Notes: generated by a model from the sequence alone, not told the origin. A stretch of 64,000 nucleotides of DNA from Novipirellula aureliae (GCF_007860185.1 NZ_SJPY01000007.1:310001-374000); one strand, 5' to 3'; counted from the stretch's first letter, positions 26,095-36,529 are shown. A program made the numbers and translations.

Positions 26095-27312
26095 ATGTCA
26101 AAAAAATGTATCGGGGTTCTCACCAGTGGTGGCGATTGTCCAGGACTCAATGCGGTCATTCGCGGAGTCGTCAAATCATCGAGTCAACTCGGTTATGATT
26201 GCATCGGTTTTCTAAAAGGTTACGAAGGACTGCATGATCCCGTTCGCTACAAGACGCTAACACCGCAAAACACGACCGGGATTTTGAATCAAGGCGGAAC
26301 GATCCTAGGATCGACAAATAAAGGACGTTTTGCAGCAACGGTCGGTGTATCGGATCGCGTCGAAATCGATCCTGAATTGCTCGCAGGAGTAAAAGTCACC
26401 ATCGACCAACTCGGTATCGAAGGCTTGGTATGCGTCGGTGGCGATGGTTCATTAGCGATCGCTCAGCAATTCCACGAATATGGAATTCCGGTCGTAGGGG
26501 TTCCGAAAACGATCGATAACGATTTGTCCTCGACCGCATTCACGTTTGGCTTCGATAGTGCGGTAGAATGTGCAACCAATGCGCTCGATCGACTCCATAC
26601 AACGGCGGCAAGCCATGGTCGCATCATGGTTCTCGAAGTGATGGGGCGGCACGCCGGCTGGATTGCTTTGCACGCTGGGATCGCTGGCGGTGGTGATGTG
26701 ATCTTAATCCCTGAGATTCCTTGGACGTGGGAGAACGTATGCCACAAAATCCTGTCTCGCGAAAGCCAGGGCAAAGCGTTCACGCTCGTCGTGGTCGCCG
26801 AGGGTGCCGCCTTACCCGACGGCCAAAGTGTTGGCCTCGAGCGGGCAGGGGCGCAAACCCAACTTGGTGGAATTGGCCAAATTGTGGCCGCCGAGATCGA
26901 GCGACGACTGCACCATGAGACCCGTGTTTGCGTGCTTGGACATCTACAACGCGGTGGGTCACCGACGACGTTCGATCGCGTATTGGCAACCCAGTACGGT
27001 GCCCATGCGGTGCGACTTATCGTCGAAGGCAAGTTCGGTGAGATGGTTTGTTATCAGCCACCAACGGTTTCCAGTGTGCCGATTACCGAAGCGGTCAACC
27101 AACTTCGTCAAGTCGACCCACAAAGTTCTGCGGTCCAAGCCGCCCAAGCGCTCGGGATTAGTTTTGGGAACACGCATGCCGACGCCAGCCCGTTTGTTGC
27201 CAAAGCGGAACGATTCGAACGCAATCGGGTTCCCAGCACAGCGGATTTGGGGCAAAGTGCCGTGCTGGCGTTCGAAATCGCCAACGCCGCAACCGCAGAC
27301 GCTTTGGTTTGA
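26095..27312 (+). CDS. pfkA: 6-phosphofructokinase (G/K-signature, PFP-like clade)
   Basis: 405 residues. The motif SGGDCPGLNAVIRG binds ATP or PPi, the substrate loop is PKTIDNDL (137-144), and the second is MGRHAGWIALHAG. The phosphoryl-donor motif is GGDGS at 115-119: a Gly at the position that selects ATP, where PPi enzymes have Asp. The partner position is Lys (PKTID), as in group III enzymes. Such G/K proteins are mostly ATP-dependent, so ATP is the likelier donor. It makes fructose 1,6-bisphosphate. I chose ATG 26095 because the preceding frame is not conserved in character. Confidence 0.92.
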   Translation: MSKKCIGVLTSGGDCPGLNAVIRGVVKSSSQLGYDCIGFLKGYEGLHDPVRYKTLTPQNTTGILNQGGTILGSTNKGRFAATVGVSDRVEIDPELLAGVKVTIDQLGIEGLVCVGGDGSLAIAQQFHEYGIPVVGVPKTIDNDLSSTAFTFGFDSAVECATNALDRLHTTAASHGRIMVLEVMGRHAGWIALHAGIAGGGDVILIPEIPWTWENVCHKILSRESQGKAFTLVVVAEGAALPDGQSVGLERAGAQTQLGGIGQIVAAEIERRLHHETRVCVLGHLQRGGSPTTFDRVLATQYGAHAVRLIVEGKFGEMVCYQPPTVSSVPITEAVNQLRQVDPQSSAVQAAQALGISFGNTHADASPFVAKAERFERNRVPSTADLGQSAVLAFEIANAATADALV

Positions 27313-27445
27313 TCCGAACGCTCCACTCGATATATTTCTGGTGGTTAACTATCATGCAGTGACGTGCAGCGTTTTGGGCCCCACCCGAAACGCCGGTTCA
27401 TGGACTCGATTTTCGTCCCTGGAATGAATAACCGAAAGAACAGTC

Positions 27446-27937
27446 ATGTCAGGTAGCAATGTTCGCAGTATCGATGCGCTCGCAGCGCTGCATCGCGGTA
27501 TCCTCCACCTATCAGAGGACTGGGACAAAACGCTTCAAGAAGTTCGTACGGTCGTCCACCGCACGCAAGAAACTTTCACGAACACTCAGCCAGCCTATTG
27601 GCGTCACCAACACCAGTTGGCGGAACGTGAATTGACGGAAGCGAAAGACAACCTGGCTCGCAAACGATCCGTCGTTCGTGCAAGCGATCGACCCGCCGCC
27701 AGCGAGGCGGTCGCAAGGGTTAAAAAGGCGGAACAGCGGATGCGAGTCTGCGAAGAAAAACGCCAAGCCGTCCGGGGCTGGGCCAACGAGGTCAATAAAG
27801 CGTGCGACGACTTGCTAGGGCCCCTGGCCGATGTCCGCGATCAATGTGATACCGTTCTACCACAAGCCGCTCGAGAATTGGCGATCATGATTGACCAACT
27901 TCGGCTGTATGCCGAACAAGCGAAGGAGAGCGGGTAA
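27446..27937 (+). CDS. alpha-helical coiled-coil protein of unknown function
   Basis: 163 residues, almost wholly helical and heavily charged, with heptad-like segments (RELTEAKDNLARKRSVV, EAVARVKKAEQRMRVCEEKRQAV). It has no signal peptide or membrane segment. The start VRSIDALAALHRGI followed by YWRHQHQLAERELTEAK resembles small helical proteins that, from memory, occur near toxin-delivery or polymorphic toxin genes, but no such genes are next to it here. It lies 133 bases after pfkA on the same strand. Confidence 0.65.
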   Translation: MSGSNVRSIDALAALHRGILHLSEDWDKTLQEVRTVVHRTQETFTNTQPAYWRHQHQLAERELTEAKDNLARKRSVVRASDRPAASEAVARVKKAEQRMRVCEEKRQAVRGWANEVNKACDDLLGPLADVRDQCDTVLPQAARELAIMIDQLRLYAEQAKESG

Positions 27938-27963
27938 GGGTTCCACCAATGGAAATCGATCGA

Positions 27964-28308
27964 TTACCGTCTACGGCGACCTGGGAAACGGCTTTCGTAC
28001 CGATGTTGTTGAATGAAAAGCGGGTCATCGAGCAAATCAGGAATCTTGAAACTCCCTGATTGATAAGGATCATTGACGTAACCCATCCCGTACGGCGCGA
28101 CACTGCCGATGGTCGAGTATCCGTAAATGGGATACCCTCGACTTCCATTCCCATAGCTCTGATAGCCATAGCCCTGAAACGCCATTCCATTGATCGAATG
28201 GTGGCGAAATTGATGAACCGTTGTCGGGTAAGCATCGAACCGTTGAGCATTGACGGAACTGCACATTATCGAACCGGCCGCCACAATACTCCATAAAACC
28301 CGCTGCAT
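27964..28308 (-). CDS. small secreted Gly/Tyr-rich protein
   Basis: 114 residues from ATG 28308. The signal peptide is MQRVLWSIVAAGSIMCSSVNAQ. The mature part has repeated Tyr-Gly-Tyr and Tyr-Gly-X segments (FQGYGYQSYGNGSRGYPIYG) and a basic end (FPGRRRR). It resembles no enzyme; a structural envelope role is a guess. The frame continues upstream, but there the composition becomes that of the palindromic spacer. Confidence 0.6.
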   Translation of the reverse strand: MQRVLWSIVAAGSIMCSSVNAQRFDAYPTTVHQFRHHSINGMAFQGYGYQSYGNGSRGYPIYGYSTIGSVAPYGMGYVNDPYQSGSFKIPDLLDDPLFIQQHRYESRFPGRRRR

Positions 28309-28355
28309 TTTAAAACTCCCGTGCAAAATCGTTAAGAATTCAAGGCCCAAAGTAG

Positions 28356-28376
28356 GCGAGTCTCTCCGAGACTCGC
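28356..28376. repeat. perfect 9-bp-arm hairpin
   Basis: GCGAGTCTC-TCC-GAGACTCGC in the divergent spacer between the Gly/Tyr-rich protein and the PQQ-propeller gene. A related inverted core (GTCTCGGAGAG) follows within ten bases. It shares the CTCCGAGA core with 6893-6911. Confidence 0.7.
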
Positions 28377-28540
28377 AAGATTCGCGTCTCGGAGAGTCGC
28401 GACAACTCAGTTTACGTTGCAAACGGCGTCCGGGCATCGATAATCTAGCGAGGTTCGCATTCGCAAGGCCCCAAAGAAACGGTACAATGGGATTTATCGA
28501 ATATCGTACCTTTCAATTCCTTCGAATAACTCATTCGGAA

Positions 28541-31500
28541 ATGCCCGTGCCAGATTTTTCACCGCTAAAGTTGACGCTGCGATTTCTCGTCGTAGTCGTC
28601 CTTGTTTGCTTCAACAGTGACTTTGCCTTGAGCCAGGCGTTTTTTCGACCGATTGTCAATACTCAATCGGGGCGTCTGATCGAGGCTCCTCGAAGTGTTC
28701 AACAACAACTTCGCGAAGCTGAGCGTGCGATCGAAAACAGGAATTTCAGTGATGCGGTTGTACGCCTTGGTGAATTATTGCAGCGGGATCAATCATTATC
28801 CGATGATGCTTACCTACACGGTCAAGACTTCTTTTTAGACGTCGACGAACAGATGAATGGCGGCGGTAGCCCTCAAATGCTCTCCCGCAACAGTCTGCTG
28901 CACCGCGCACGAGAGATAATCGGCAGTCTGCCCCCGCAAGCTCTCGACATGTATGAGCTACGTTATGGCCCTTTGGCCAGAAAGACGCTCGCGGACGCTG
29001 CCGAGTCGAGGGACTGGGACCAGGTTGCCGAAGTTCGCCGTAAATTCTTTCATGCCAAAGCCGGTTACGAAGCCTCGCTACTGTTGGCTCAACGCGATCT
29101 CTACGCTGGGCATGCTTTATCCGCTTCGCTATTGCTGGACGATGTGGTCGTTTCCGATGCTGCCGTCGCTCATCTTGGTCAGTCGGTCAAGTTGATTTAC
29201 GCGGTGGCTTGTCGTGCGGCGGGGCGAGAATGGGATGCATCGCTTCGTCCCGTCGGCGAAATCATGGTGCATGGTGAGCGTGAATCGATTCCGGCCGATG
29301 TTGAGATGGACAACTGGATGGATGAGCGATTCAGCGGCGGCAACCCGATCAACGCGAAGCAAAATGACTACCCTTACTTTGGCGGCCAGGCCGACCGCAA
29401 CGATCGAAGTCTCGCCGAACTACCGCTTGCCAACGAACGGTGGCAAGTCGATACCACCGCGAGCCCGAGGCAAACGCGGACGCTCCGCGAACTGTCGTCC
29501 GGATTGGCATCGAATGGCAAATTGTTACCGCCGAGTTGGACGCCGATTCGCGTCGGCAACCAACTACTGATGCGGACGACCGAGCGACTCGTCGGCGTCG
29601 ATTACCGGACGGGCAAACGCGTGTGGATGTACCCATGGTTTTCTACCAACAAGAACTATGACAGTGATCCTGACAACATCGACTTTGATGCACTTTCGGA
29701 TGAAGACGATGCCAACAACCTGCTCAGCCAGCGTGTTTGGAATGATCTGCCCTACGGACAAATAACCAGTGATGGCAAGCGAGTGTTCATGCTCGACGAT
29801 TTGGGCGAAGTCGAAATGGCAACGTTTAGCCCGATCATGGGAATGCGAGGAACTCGTCCGAGCGAAACGAGTGCGAACACCCTTGTCGCACTCGATCTGG
29901 AAACCGAAGGCAAACTGGCTTGGCGATTGGGTCGAGGTGACGATCGCGAATCGAGTTTGAAGGACGCTTTTTTTCTCGGCCCACCGCTGCCTCTCGATGG
30001 CAAGTTGTACGTGATGGCAGAAATCGCTGGCGATATCCTTTTGGTCTGCCTCAACCCTGCGACGGGTGACGAACTTTGGCGACAACACTTGGTCGCTGTG
30101 GAAACGGGTGGCGTCGATAGCGATCCGCTTCGGCGTGTCGCCGGTGCCACGCCGACTTACCACGAAGGCGTTCTCGTCTGCCCGACGAGCACCGGAGCCT
30201 GTGTCGCAATCGACTTGGTCGACCGCATGCTCCGCTGGGGAGCCACCTACGTTCGCAGCGACGAAATCGTTCGCGGCATCAACACGCGAGCGCGACGAGG
30301 AATCGAATCGAGCCAATTGATGCTGCGTTGGTACAACGGGGGAGCGGTCGCTGCGGATCAATACCTACTCATCACGCCGATCGAATCGGACAAGCTTTAT
30401 GGATTCAATTTGCTCAGTGGCGAGATGTTGTTTCCACCAAAAGATCGGATCACGATGCGATATCTCGCAGGCATCCGTGATGGAAAGTTCCTGTTGGTTG
30501 GGGCCAATCAAGTGGGGGCCTATGCGTTGCCGTCGGGCGACCAACTTTGGATGAGTGGGCTCGATGCTTTATCGGTCGGCCAACTGATTTCAGGGCGTGG
30601 AGCGTTTGCAGAACATTCTTACCTTTTACCCACCTCGACAAACGAAATCGTCAAACTGTCGCTTGAAGATGGGGAGGTGGTGGATCGCCGCCAGTTGCGT
30701 TTTCCGCTCGGCAATCTGGTCGCGGCCGACGGTGAATTGATCTCACAAACGGCCACACAGTTGTCGGTCTCGTATGGCGAGAAATCTCTTGGACCCAAGG
30801 TGGAACTGGCACTGAAATCGAATCCCAAGGACACATTGGCAATCGTACGCAAAGCAGAACTCCTCCTGCAAGCTGGCGAACGCGATGAAGCTCTCGCCTT
30901 GCTTGCCGAAGCAAGAGAGCGTGAGCCTGATAACGACGAGGTGCTGATGCTATCCGTTTCGGCAATGCTGGACTCACTACGAGATGCTCCGGTCATTGAT
31001 GGGGCGATGGTCGAAACGTTGGACGAATTGATTTACGAACCAGACCAACGATTGGAGTTGTTAGCTCTACAAGTACGCGCCGCGTTCGCAGAAAAACGCT
31101 ATGAAGTTGCGGTGGAAAAAATGGTCGAATTATCGGCACTGGCTTCCTCGCAATCGACTCCCGAAGATGCTGCGTCGCGAATCGTATCGGAAGCAGGCCG
31201 ACAATGTACCCTTGATGCTTGGCTAAGTGCTCGCGGATCGCAAATTGCCGATGACTTGATTCGTCGCAACGATTCGGAGCAACTCAATCGGGTCAATGAA
31301 ACCGTTCTGCGGCTACTTAGCAATAAACGCATTGCGTCCGACGGTTTGCTACAAACATTGGCCTCACAATTTCGATCGTTAGAAGGTGTCAAACCCATTC
31401 GCGATGAATTGTTTGATCGCTACGTAGAGGACGCCCAATGGCTTCGAGCGTTTGGATTGCTATTGGGCAGCAAGCCAATCACTTCCGAATCGGTTGCCGA

Positions 31501-33202
31501 GTTGTCGACCGACCGTCTGATTGAACTAGCAAAGATCTATACGTTTGATGGTTTTGGCGAGGATGGTTTGGCGGTGCTCGATCGACTGCGAGAAAGAAAC
31601 GATGCACCGGACGGCAAATCGCTTGCCCAGATGGAAATTGAAACGGAAGCCGCAGTGCGTGAGTTCGAGTGGCCCGAGAACGCTCGTGTGATTTGGGAAC
31701 CTCTCCCGCGACGAACGCGAGCAACGATGTCGTTTCGTCAGCAGATTGCGGATACGACGATTCAGTATGGCGAAGAATTTCGCGATTGGCGATTGAATAG
31801 CGAAGGTGCGTTTGCTCTGGGAATCCGCGATCCGAATGGCGATTCGCGTGTTATCCCATTAAGATTTGAGAGTCAGCAACGAGATATGCGACAAAACGAA
31901 GCCAAAATCGCTGGCGGGATGATGGTCGTCATTACCTCCAATGCGCTGATCGGAGTCGATTTGCATCGGCTGAAGGATCGCGACGCGGAATGCGTGCTTT
32001 GGCAACACAATCTTTCCAGCGATGGAACATCGCAATTAAACCGCCGCAGCCGTCCGACGCGATTCGGGGACCAAGTTTATCACTATAAATTGGATGCACC
32101 CGTCGCCAAGAATGGTGAGCCAAGATTCAGCATCGGACCGCTTCAAGGTGATCAAGTTGTCGCCCTTCAAGGTGGTGACTTGATGGCGTTTGACCAAATG
32201 ACAGGTGATATCCGCTGGCGAAATGCCGGTGCACCGCTCGGAGGCATGGTGCTTTCCGATGGGAAAGAAATTGCCGTGATTTCAGAAATGGAGAAACGCG
32301 TTTTCTTCTACAATACGCTCGATGGAAGCAAGCTAAGAGAAGCGTCTTGGGATCATGGCATGTTGTGGGCTGGCGAAGGAAAACATGCTCTATGCTACCA
32401 AGAAATCCCTGATCGAAGCCGAGAATTCTATGTCCGTTTGGTGAATCCGTTTAACCAAAACGTTGTGCTGGAGAAAACGACGTATGAAGCCAACCGAACG
32501 ACCCGATCGATTCCTGGTTCGTACGGACGAATCGTCAACGGGCGGTACTTTGCAATGCTCGATACCGAAGGAATCGCAGAGGTTTGGGATATCGTTGACG
32601 GTTCGCGAATCGCGAAACTGCAAACCGAGTCCTATGAGGATTTGATCGGAATGCAAGCCTCGGCAATGGGGCAGACGCTTTATCTGTTTGCTCAGCGACG
32701 GGCTAAAGCGATTCGCAATAGTTCGTCGCCGATGCTGCAAACAAGACAAAGCAATGAGCACGAAACCGTCAATGCCGTCTTTGCAATCTCGCTCAAAACC
32801 GCCAACGACCAAACCGCCAACGACGATGTTGTCGACAACGAAAGCGTTGGCGAGCTGCTTTGGCAAAAAGAGTTTGATGAGGCTTGGGGCTGCACCATCG
32901 CGCAGCCCGGCGCGTCACCGGTATTGATGTTTAGCCGCGCCTATTCGAAATTCTCGCCGGTGAACCCTCGAGTCCGCACGCGAACACTTGACTTCATGGC
33001 ACTCGATCGCCATGACGGACACGAAGTGGTTTCGGTATATGATAAAGAAGTTCCTAGCAGTACAAACGAGCTGGAAACGCAAATCAAGATGCCGAACCAG
33101 CAACCGCTGATCTTTGTCAGCATCGGACTCGAACGACTGCAACTTACCTTCGGTACGAAACAAGATTTGGCGATCGAAGCAGAGGACACAGCCGCGGAGT
33201 GA
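28541..33202 (+). CDS. giant secreted PQQ-like beta-propeller and TPR protein
   Basis: 1553 residues from ATG 28541; ATG 28487 is also in frame. A signal peptide follows (LRFLVVVVLVCFNSDFALSQ). An N-terminal helical part is followed by two groups of PQQ/WD-like propeller repeats: VALDLETEGKLAWRLG, CLNPATGDELWRQHL and FDQMTGDIRWRNAG. Between them lies a helical TPR-like section (NPKDTLAIVRKAELLLQAGERDEALALLAEARE). Such proteins are planctomycete hallmarks. They are thought to be envelope scaffolds rather than dehydrogenases, because catalytic residues of quinoprotein dehydrogenases are not evident. It converges on the next gene with a 20-base gap. Confidence 0.8.
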   Translation: MPVPDFSPLKLTLRFLVVVVLVCFNSDFALSQAFFRPIVNTQSGRLIEAPRSVQQQLREAERAIENRNFSDAVVRLGELLQRDQSLSDDAYLHGQDFFLDVDEQMNGGGSPQMLSRNSLLHRAREIIGSLPPQALDMYELRYGPLARKTLADAAESRDWDQVAEVRRKFFHAKAGYEASLLLAQRDLYAGHALSASLLLDDVVVSDAAVAHLGQSVKLIYAVACRAAGREWDASLRPVGEIMVHGERESIPADVEMDNWMDERFSGGNPINAKQNDYPYFGGQADRNDRSLAELPLANERWQVDTTASPRQTRTLRELSSGLASNGKLLPPSWTPIRVGNQLLMRTTERLVGVDYRTGKRVWMYPWFSTNKNYDSDPDNIDFDALSDEDDANNLLSQRVWNDLPYGQITSDGKRVFMLDDLGEVEMATFSPIMGMRGTRPSETSANTLVALDLETEGKLAWRLGRGDDRESSLKDAFFLGPPLPLDGKLYVMAEIAGDILLVCLNPATGDELWRQHLVAVETGGVDSDPLRRVAGATPTYHEGVLVCPTSTGACVAIDLVDRMLRWGATYVRSDEIVRGINTRARRGIESSQLMLRWYNGGAVAADQYLLITPIESDKLYGFNLLSGEMLFPPKDRITMRYLAGIRDGKFLLVGANQVGAYALPSGDQLWMSGLDALSVGQLISGRGAFAEHSYLLPTSTNEIVKLSLEDGEVVDRRQLRFPLGNLVAADGELISQTATQLSVSYGEKSLGPKVELALKSNPKDTLAIVRKAELLLQAGERDEALALLAEAREREPDNDEVLMLSVSAMLDSLRDAPVIDGAMVETLDELIYEPDQRLELLALQVRAAFAEKRYEVAVEKMVELSALASSQSTPEDAASRIVSEAGRQCTLDAWLSARGSQIADDLIRRNDSEQLNRVNETVLRLLSNKRIASDGLLQTLASQFRSLEGVKPIRDELFDRYVEDAQWLRAFGLLLGSKPITSESVAELSTDRLIELAKIYTFDGFGEDGLAVLDRLRERNDAPDGKSLAQMEIETEAAVREFEWPENARVIWEPLPRRTRATMSFRQQIADTTIQYGEEFRDWRLNSEGAFALGIRDPNGDSRVIPLRFESQQRDMRQNEAKIAGGMMVVITSNALIGVDLHRLKDRDAECVLWQHNLSSDGTSQLNRRSRPTRFGDQVYHYKLDAPVAKNGEPRFSIGPLQGDQVVALQGGDLMAFDQMTGDIRWRNAGAPLGGMVLSDGKEIAVISEMEKRVFFYNTLDGSKLREASWDHGMLWAGEGKHALCYQEIPDRSREFYVRLVNPFNQNVVLEKTTYEANRTTRSIPGSYGRIVNGRYFAMLDTEGIAEVWDIVDGSRIAKLQTESYEDLIGMQASAMGQTLYLFAQRRAKAIRNSSSPMLQTRQSNEHETVNAVFAISLKTANDQTANDDVVDNESVGELLWQKEFDEAWGCTIAQPGASPVLMFSRAYSKFSPVNPRVRTRTLDFMALDRHDGHEVVSVYDKEVPSSTNELETQIKMPNQQPLIFVSIGLERLQLTFGTKQDLAIEAEDTAAE

Positions 33203-33222
33203 GGCGAGCCTTCACTCACCAC

Positions 33223-36024
33223 TCACCACTCACCACTCATCTCTCTTCCGCGACTGGCAACTCGCGACGGTTCGGTCTCGCTGAGGGAAATTGCCAGCCA
33301 TCCTTCTCGCATTTCCATCTGGCTGATCTCTAAGTTCTGAGCCGCTTCGTGCGTTTCGAGCACATTTGTCGTGATCGGGAACCCGTGAGTTGTTGAGAGG
33401 ACTTTGTTAAAGATCGTTCGGATCGGCAAACGTTCCCGCATCGATAAACTTGGACCGCTGATCCGCAAATGACCGTCGCGGACAAGTGTGGCTGACAAAC
33501 CATCGACCGCTGGCACGTAAGCGCCTCGGACGATGAAACGGCGTAAATCCATCTGGTCGCCTCGCGTCAGGCGAACGATCCGCAGCGTCAACCACATTCG
33601 TCCCTCTTCGATTTCGACCGTGATCGGGCGAGTCGGTGCGAATTGGATGAAGACGTCGTCGGGGATGTCATCCGGGATCGATGCCGTGTCGCGACCGAAC
33701 AGGTAACTGGCTTGCTCAATCATCTCTCGGATCGAGCGTGGATGATCTCGAGGTACCAATTGTTCAAGCATGTTGTTCATTGCCGATTGATGGACCTGAA
33801 CACTCATCAAACTATCGCGAAGAGCACGTGGGCGAGGCGTGAATGCGGCGAGTTGCCAATCACCGGCGAGTCGATAACGGGCTAGCAACCGTTGGCTGGT
33901 CGTCTGCATGTCGACCACTTGTGGGTCAAGTCGCAACGCCCCAAGAGGCCCTAGAACCATCTGTGACAATCGATCGCTCGATTCGTTCAACTTGGTTTCG
34001 ACCTCTTGATCGATCTGGTTGCCTACCTGTTCACGAAGTTGTCGTTGGCTTTGCCGGTTCGACTCCGGCTTCATTTGGTCGTATTGCGACTGCGCGATGC
34101 TGCGGACAAGTGGCCCGATGAGTGGCCAGCGATCGTAATCGCTTTCAATCGATCGCAACTGATTCGTTCCGTTGGCCTGAACCGATGAGATGCCTTTTCG
34201 ATATCCGTCGCTATGGATTTCGATCGGTGTTGAGGCGATAAACTGCGAGTTTCCTTCGGTCAAAACCGAAACCGGCCCTTTGAACCCTACCGTTCGGGTG
34301 TAAACATCACCGCGGGTTTGCAGTTCAATGTGCCAAGTATTTGGTGATGGGGTCAACAAAATTTGCAACTGACTCGCCACACGGCTATTTCCTCGCACTT
34401 GGCTTCCCAGAATCCGCGTACGTACCGGGACGGTTTTCGCCTCGATCGTCGGCAGAACCCGTTGTAGCAAACGCTCACTCAATGCAATTCGGATGTTTGC
34501 GTTTCGATAATAGGTGTTGAGAACGTTAGCGACTTCTACCGCTTGAGGGCTATCGGCGTGTTGTAGCGTTTGAATGGCTTCCGCGATTTCCACCGAGACG
34601 GTATCAATTTCGTTCGACTCTTGATGTTCGATTTGGTTTAACAAACTGGCGTAGTCCACGGCTCCGCCTGCCAGCGGTCGGACCGCAGCCGCCAAAGCAT
34701 CGATCGTGGGATTGTCAAGCCAAAGGCGATGCTCCGCATGCAGACCATGCCAGCGTAGTCGAGCCAGGAAGCGTTGGGCCAGTAAAGCGGAATCGTCGGC
34801 TGCGAACCCACGGCTCGATCGTTCGAGTTCATCAAGGAGCAAATAGGTATTCCATCCTTCGGTGTCCTGAGTTTCCGGAAGAATTTCACGGACGGCCGCA
34901 ACCGCATCCTCAATCGAGGATCCGAAATCTCGATGCACACGGACGTAGGTTTTCGTGGCATCATGGGACGAAGCGAGCTCCCAAATCGGTTTCCATACGG
35001 CCACCCTTCTTTCTAAGCCATAGCACGCGTAGAGCCAACGTATTTGTAGGTCGCGGTCGTTCAATGCTTCGGCGGCGGCATAACCGTCTTCGAAAAGTTC
35101 ATGGAGCTCTTCGATCAATTGTCCTGCTTCGCTTTGACCAAGTCGGGGCAAACCTCTTAGTTGCTCGAGTTTGTTTTGAACATTCACCGACCATCCCGCT
35201 ACCCAATCCGCTTTGGAAACCGTTGACAAGTCTGCAAGGGATTGATCGAGACTACGGGTAACCGGCCATCCGGCAGGGCTAAGTTTCGTTACCTGGTTCG
35301 ACTTCGGATACGATCGATCTGATTCGTCGTCGTTTCGCGTTTCTTGGTCAGTGTTGCTTTTCGCAGGTGCGTCGTTGTTCGCAGGTGCGTTGTCTTTCGC
35401 AGGTGCGTAACGACTGATAGGTGCGTTGTCTGTGGGTGCGTCGCTATCCACAGGAGTTGGAGTGATCGGCTTCCTCGTGATCCGTTTCCCCAAGACCGAT
35501 ACATTTCTGGGCAGAATCGTCTCGTGAGGGACAACGTCGTTCGGGCTGGATGTGGATGCAACGGGTTGTACCGTAAGCAACGCGATCTTCGCTGCAGATT
35601 CATGCCCCGCCAACTCGTGAGCTTCATTTCGAACCGGTGCCGCAAGTGGAACGGATAAGATTGCGTTATGGCTAATAGGGTGCTGCAGGGGCGTCGCAGT
35701 GCCTGTCGAGCGGTCGAGGCTCAGACGATCGGGGATACGAATCGCGCGGTGACCGTGCTCTCCCCGTTCGACGACTGAAGTATTTGGATCGGGAAGCGAC
35801 TCGTCATTGTGTACCACAGGTACGATCGGAAACGGAGGATCAAGGCAATCATCGAGGCCACTGGGGAAAACGCTAGATCCCAACGTGATTGACGGCGCCA
35901 GTTTGGATTTTGGGAACCCTATCGGCAACCGCTCTGGCACTGCGGTCAACCATGTCATCGAAATGACAATGACCGAAGCGGTTAGCGGCCAAAGAATGAG
36001 CGATTTTCTAACGTCCTTGAGCAT
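33223..36024 (-). CDS. large membrane-anchored protein of unknown function
   Basis: 933 residues from ATG 36024 (the frame continues to 36120). An N-terminal hydrophobic anchor (LILWPLTASVIVISMTWL) leads to a long low-complexity part with repeats of Asn-Ala-Pro and Pro-Ala-Lys (near 215-240), encoded by short tandem DNA repeats at about 35350-35450. The C-terminal 700 residues are helical and strand-mixed, including EIHELV-like helices, without a motif I know. It has the size and composition of periplasmic planctomycete proteins. Its last codons run into a short CACTCAC tandem repeat (33213-33239). Confidence 0.65.
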   Translation of the reverse strand: MLKDVRKSLILWPLTASVIVISMTWLTAVPERLPIGFPKSKLAPSITLGSSVFPSGLDDCLDPPFPIVPVVHNDESLPDPNTSVVERGEHGHRAIRIPDRLSLDRSTGTATPLQHPISHNAILSVPLAAPVRNEAHELAGHESAAKIALLTVQPVASTSSPNDVVPHETILPRNVSVLGKRITRKPITPTPVDSDAPTDNAPISRYAPAKDNAPANNDAPAKSNTDQETRNDDESDRSYPKSNQVTKLSPAGWPVTRSLDQSLADLSTVSKADWVAGWSVNVQNKLEQLRGLPRLGQSEAGQLIEELHELFEDGYAAAEALNDRDLQIRWLYACYGLERRVAVWKPIWELASSHDATKTYVRVHRDFGSSIEDAVAAVREILPETQDTEGWNTYLLLDELERSSRGFAADDSALLAQRFLARLRWHGLHAEHRLWLDNPTIDALAAAVRPLAGGAVDYASLLNQIEHQESNEIDTVSVEIAEAIQTLQHADSPQAVEVANVLNTYYRNANIRIALSERLLQRVLPTIEAKTVPVRTRILGSQVRGNSRVASQLQILLTPSPNTWHIELQTRGDVYTRTVGFKGPVSVLTEGNSQFIASTPIEIHSDGYRKGISSVQANGTNQLRSIESDYDRWPLIGPLVRSIAQSQYDQMKPESNRQSQRQLREQVGNQIDQEVETKLNESSDRLSQMVLGPLGALRLDPQVVDMQTTSQRLLARYRLAGDWQLAAFTPRPRALRDSLMSVQVHQSAMNNMLEQLVPRDHPRSIREMIEQASYLFGRDTASIPDDIPDDVFIQFAPTRPITVEIEEGRMWLTLRIVRLTRGDQMDLRRFIVRGAYVPAVDGLSATLVRDGHLRISGPSLSMRERLPIRTIFNKVLSTTHGFPITTNVLETHEAAQNLEISQMEMREGWLAISLSETEPSRVASRGREMSGEW

Positions 36025-36529
36025 CCCGTTCTCGTTTTGTCTAAATAGGTCGGGAAAAGTAGAATAGAAGACCTTCAGGGCAATGCTGTGCCGTCCATGG
36101 CAATTTGCCAACCATAGCATTCAGTTTGGGTCGTTGTACACTTACAATTCGGTCGAATTGGCAGCGCACAATGATCCTGGGTGCCCATCCCTACATAATG
36201 CGTGCAATCCCGTAAGTCACCCAAACCGCAAAGTCGATTCGGAATTCTCGCCAAGATTCGACGGGTAATTGTAGGGAAAATGACTGTTGTAATAACTCAA
36301 TCACAGAAAGCTATCGAGAAATGAAGTTATCGAGGAGAGTCGTTTTTCCAAAAGGGACCATGATAGGAGGGAGCTCGCTCCTTCCACCGCGTGCGGATTG
36401 GGCAGCGTTTTGAGCACGACAAAATAGGTGCCCCCTTTGCTAAGCGTTTAAACCACCCAAAAAAAATCACTATTTACTTTGCGCAAACCGATATCGAACA
36501 AAAATGTCGAACCCAATAATTTCATCGCC
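36025..36529. other. intergenic region
   Basis: About 500 bases between the divergent large unknown gene and the fucose genes. It holds a GGAGGGAGC/GCTCCTTCC imperfect palindrome near 36367 and no convincing reading frame. Confidence 0.4.

Noticed and set aside
28541-33202. Quinoprotein alcohol dehydrogenase
   Set aside because: PQQ-like propeller repeats are present, but catalytic and cofactor residues of that enzyme class are not evident and the TPR part is unlike it.
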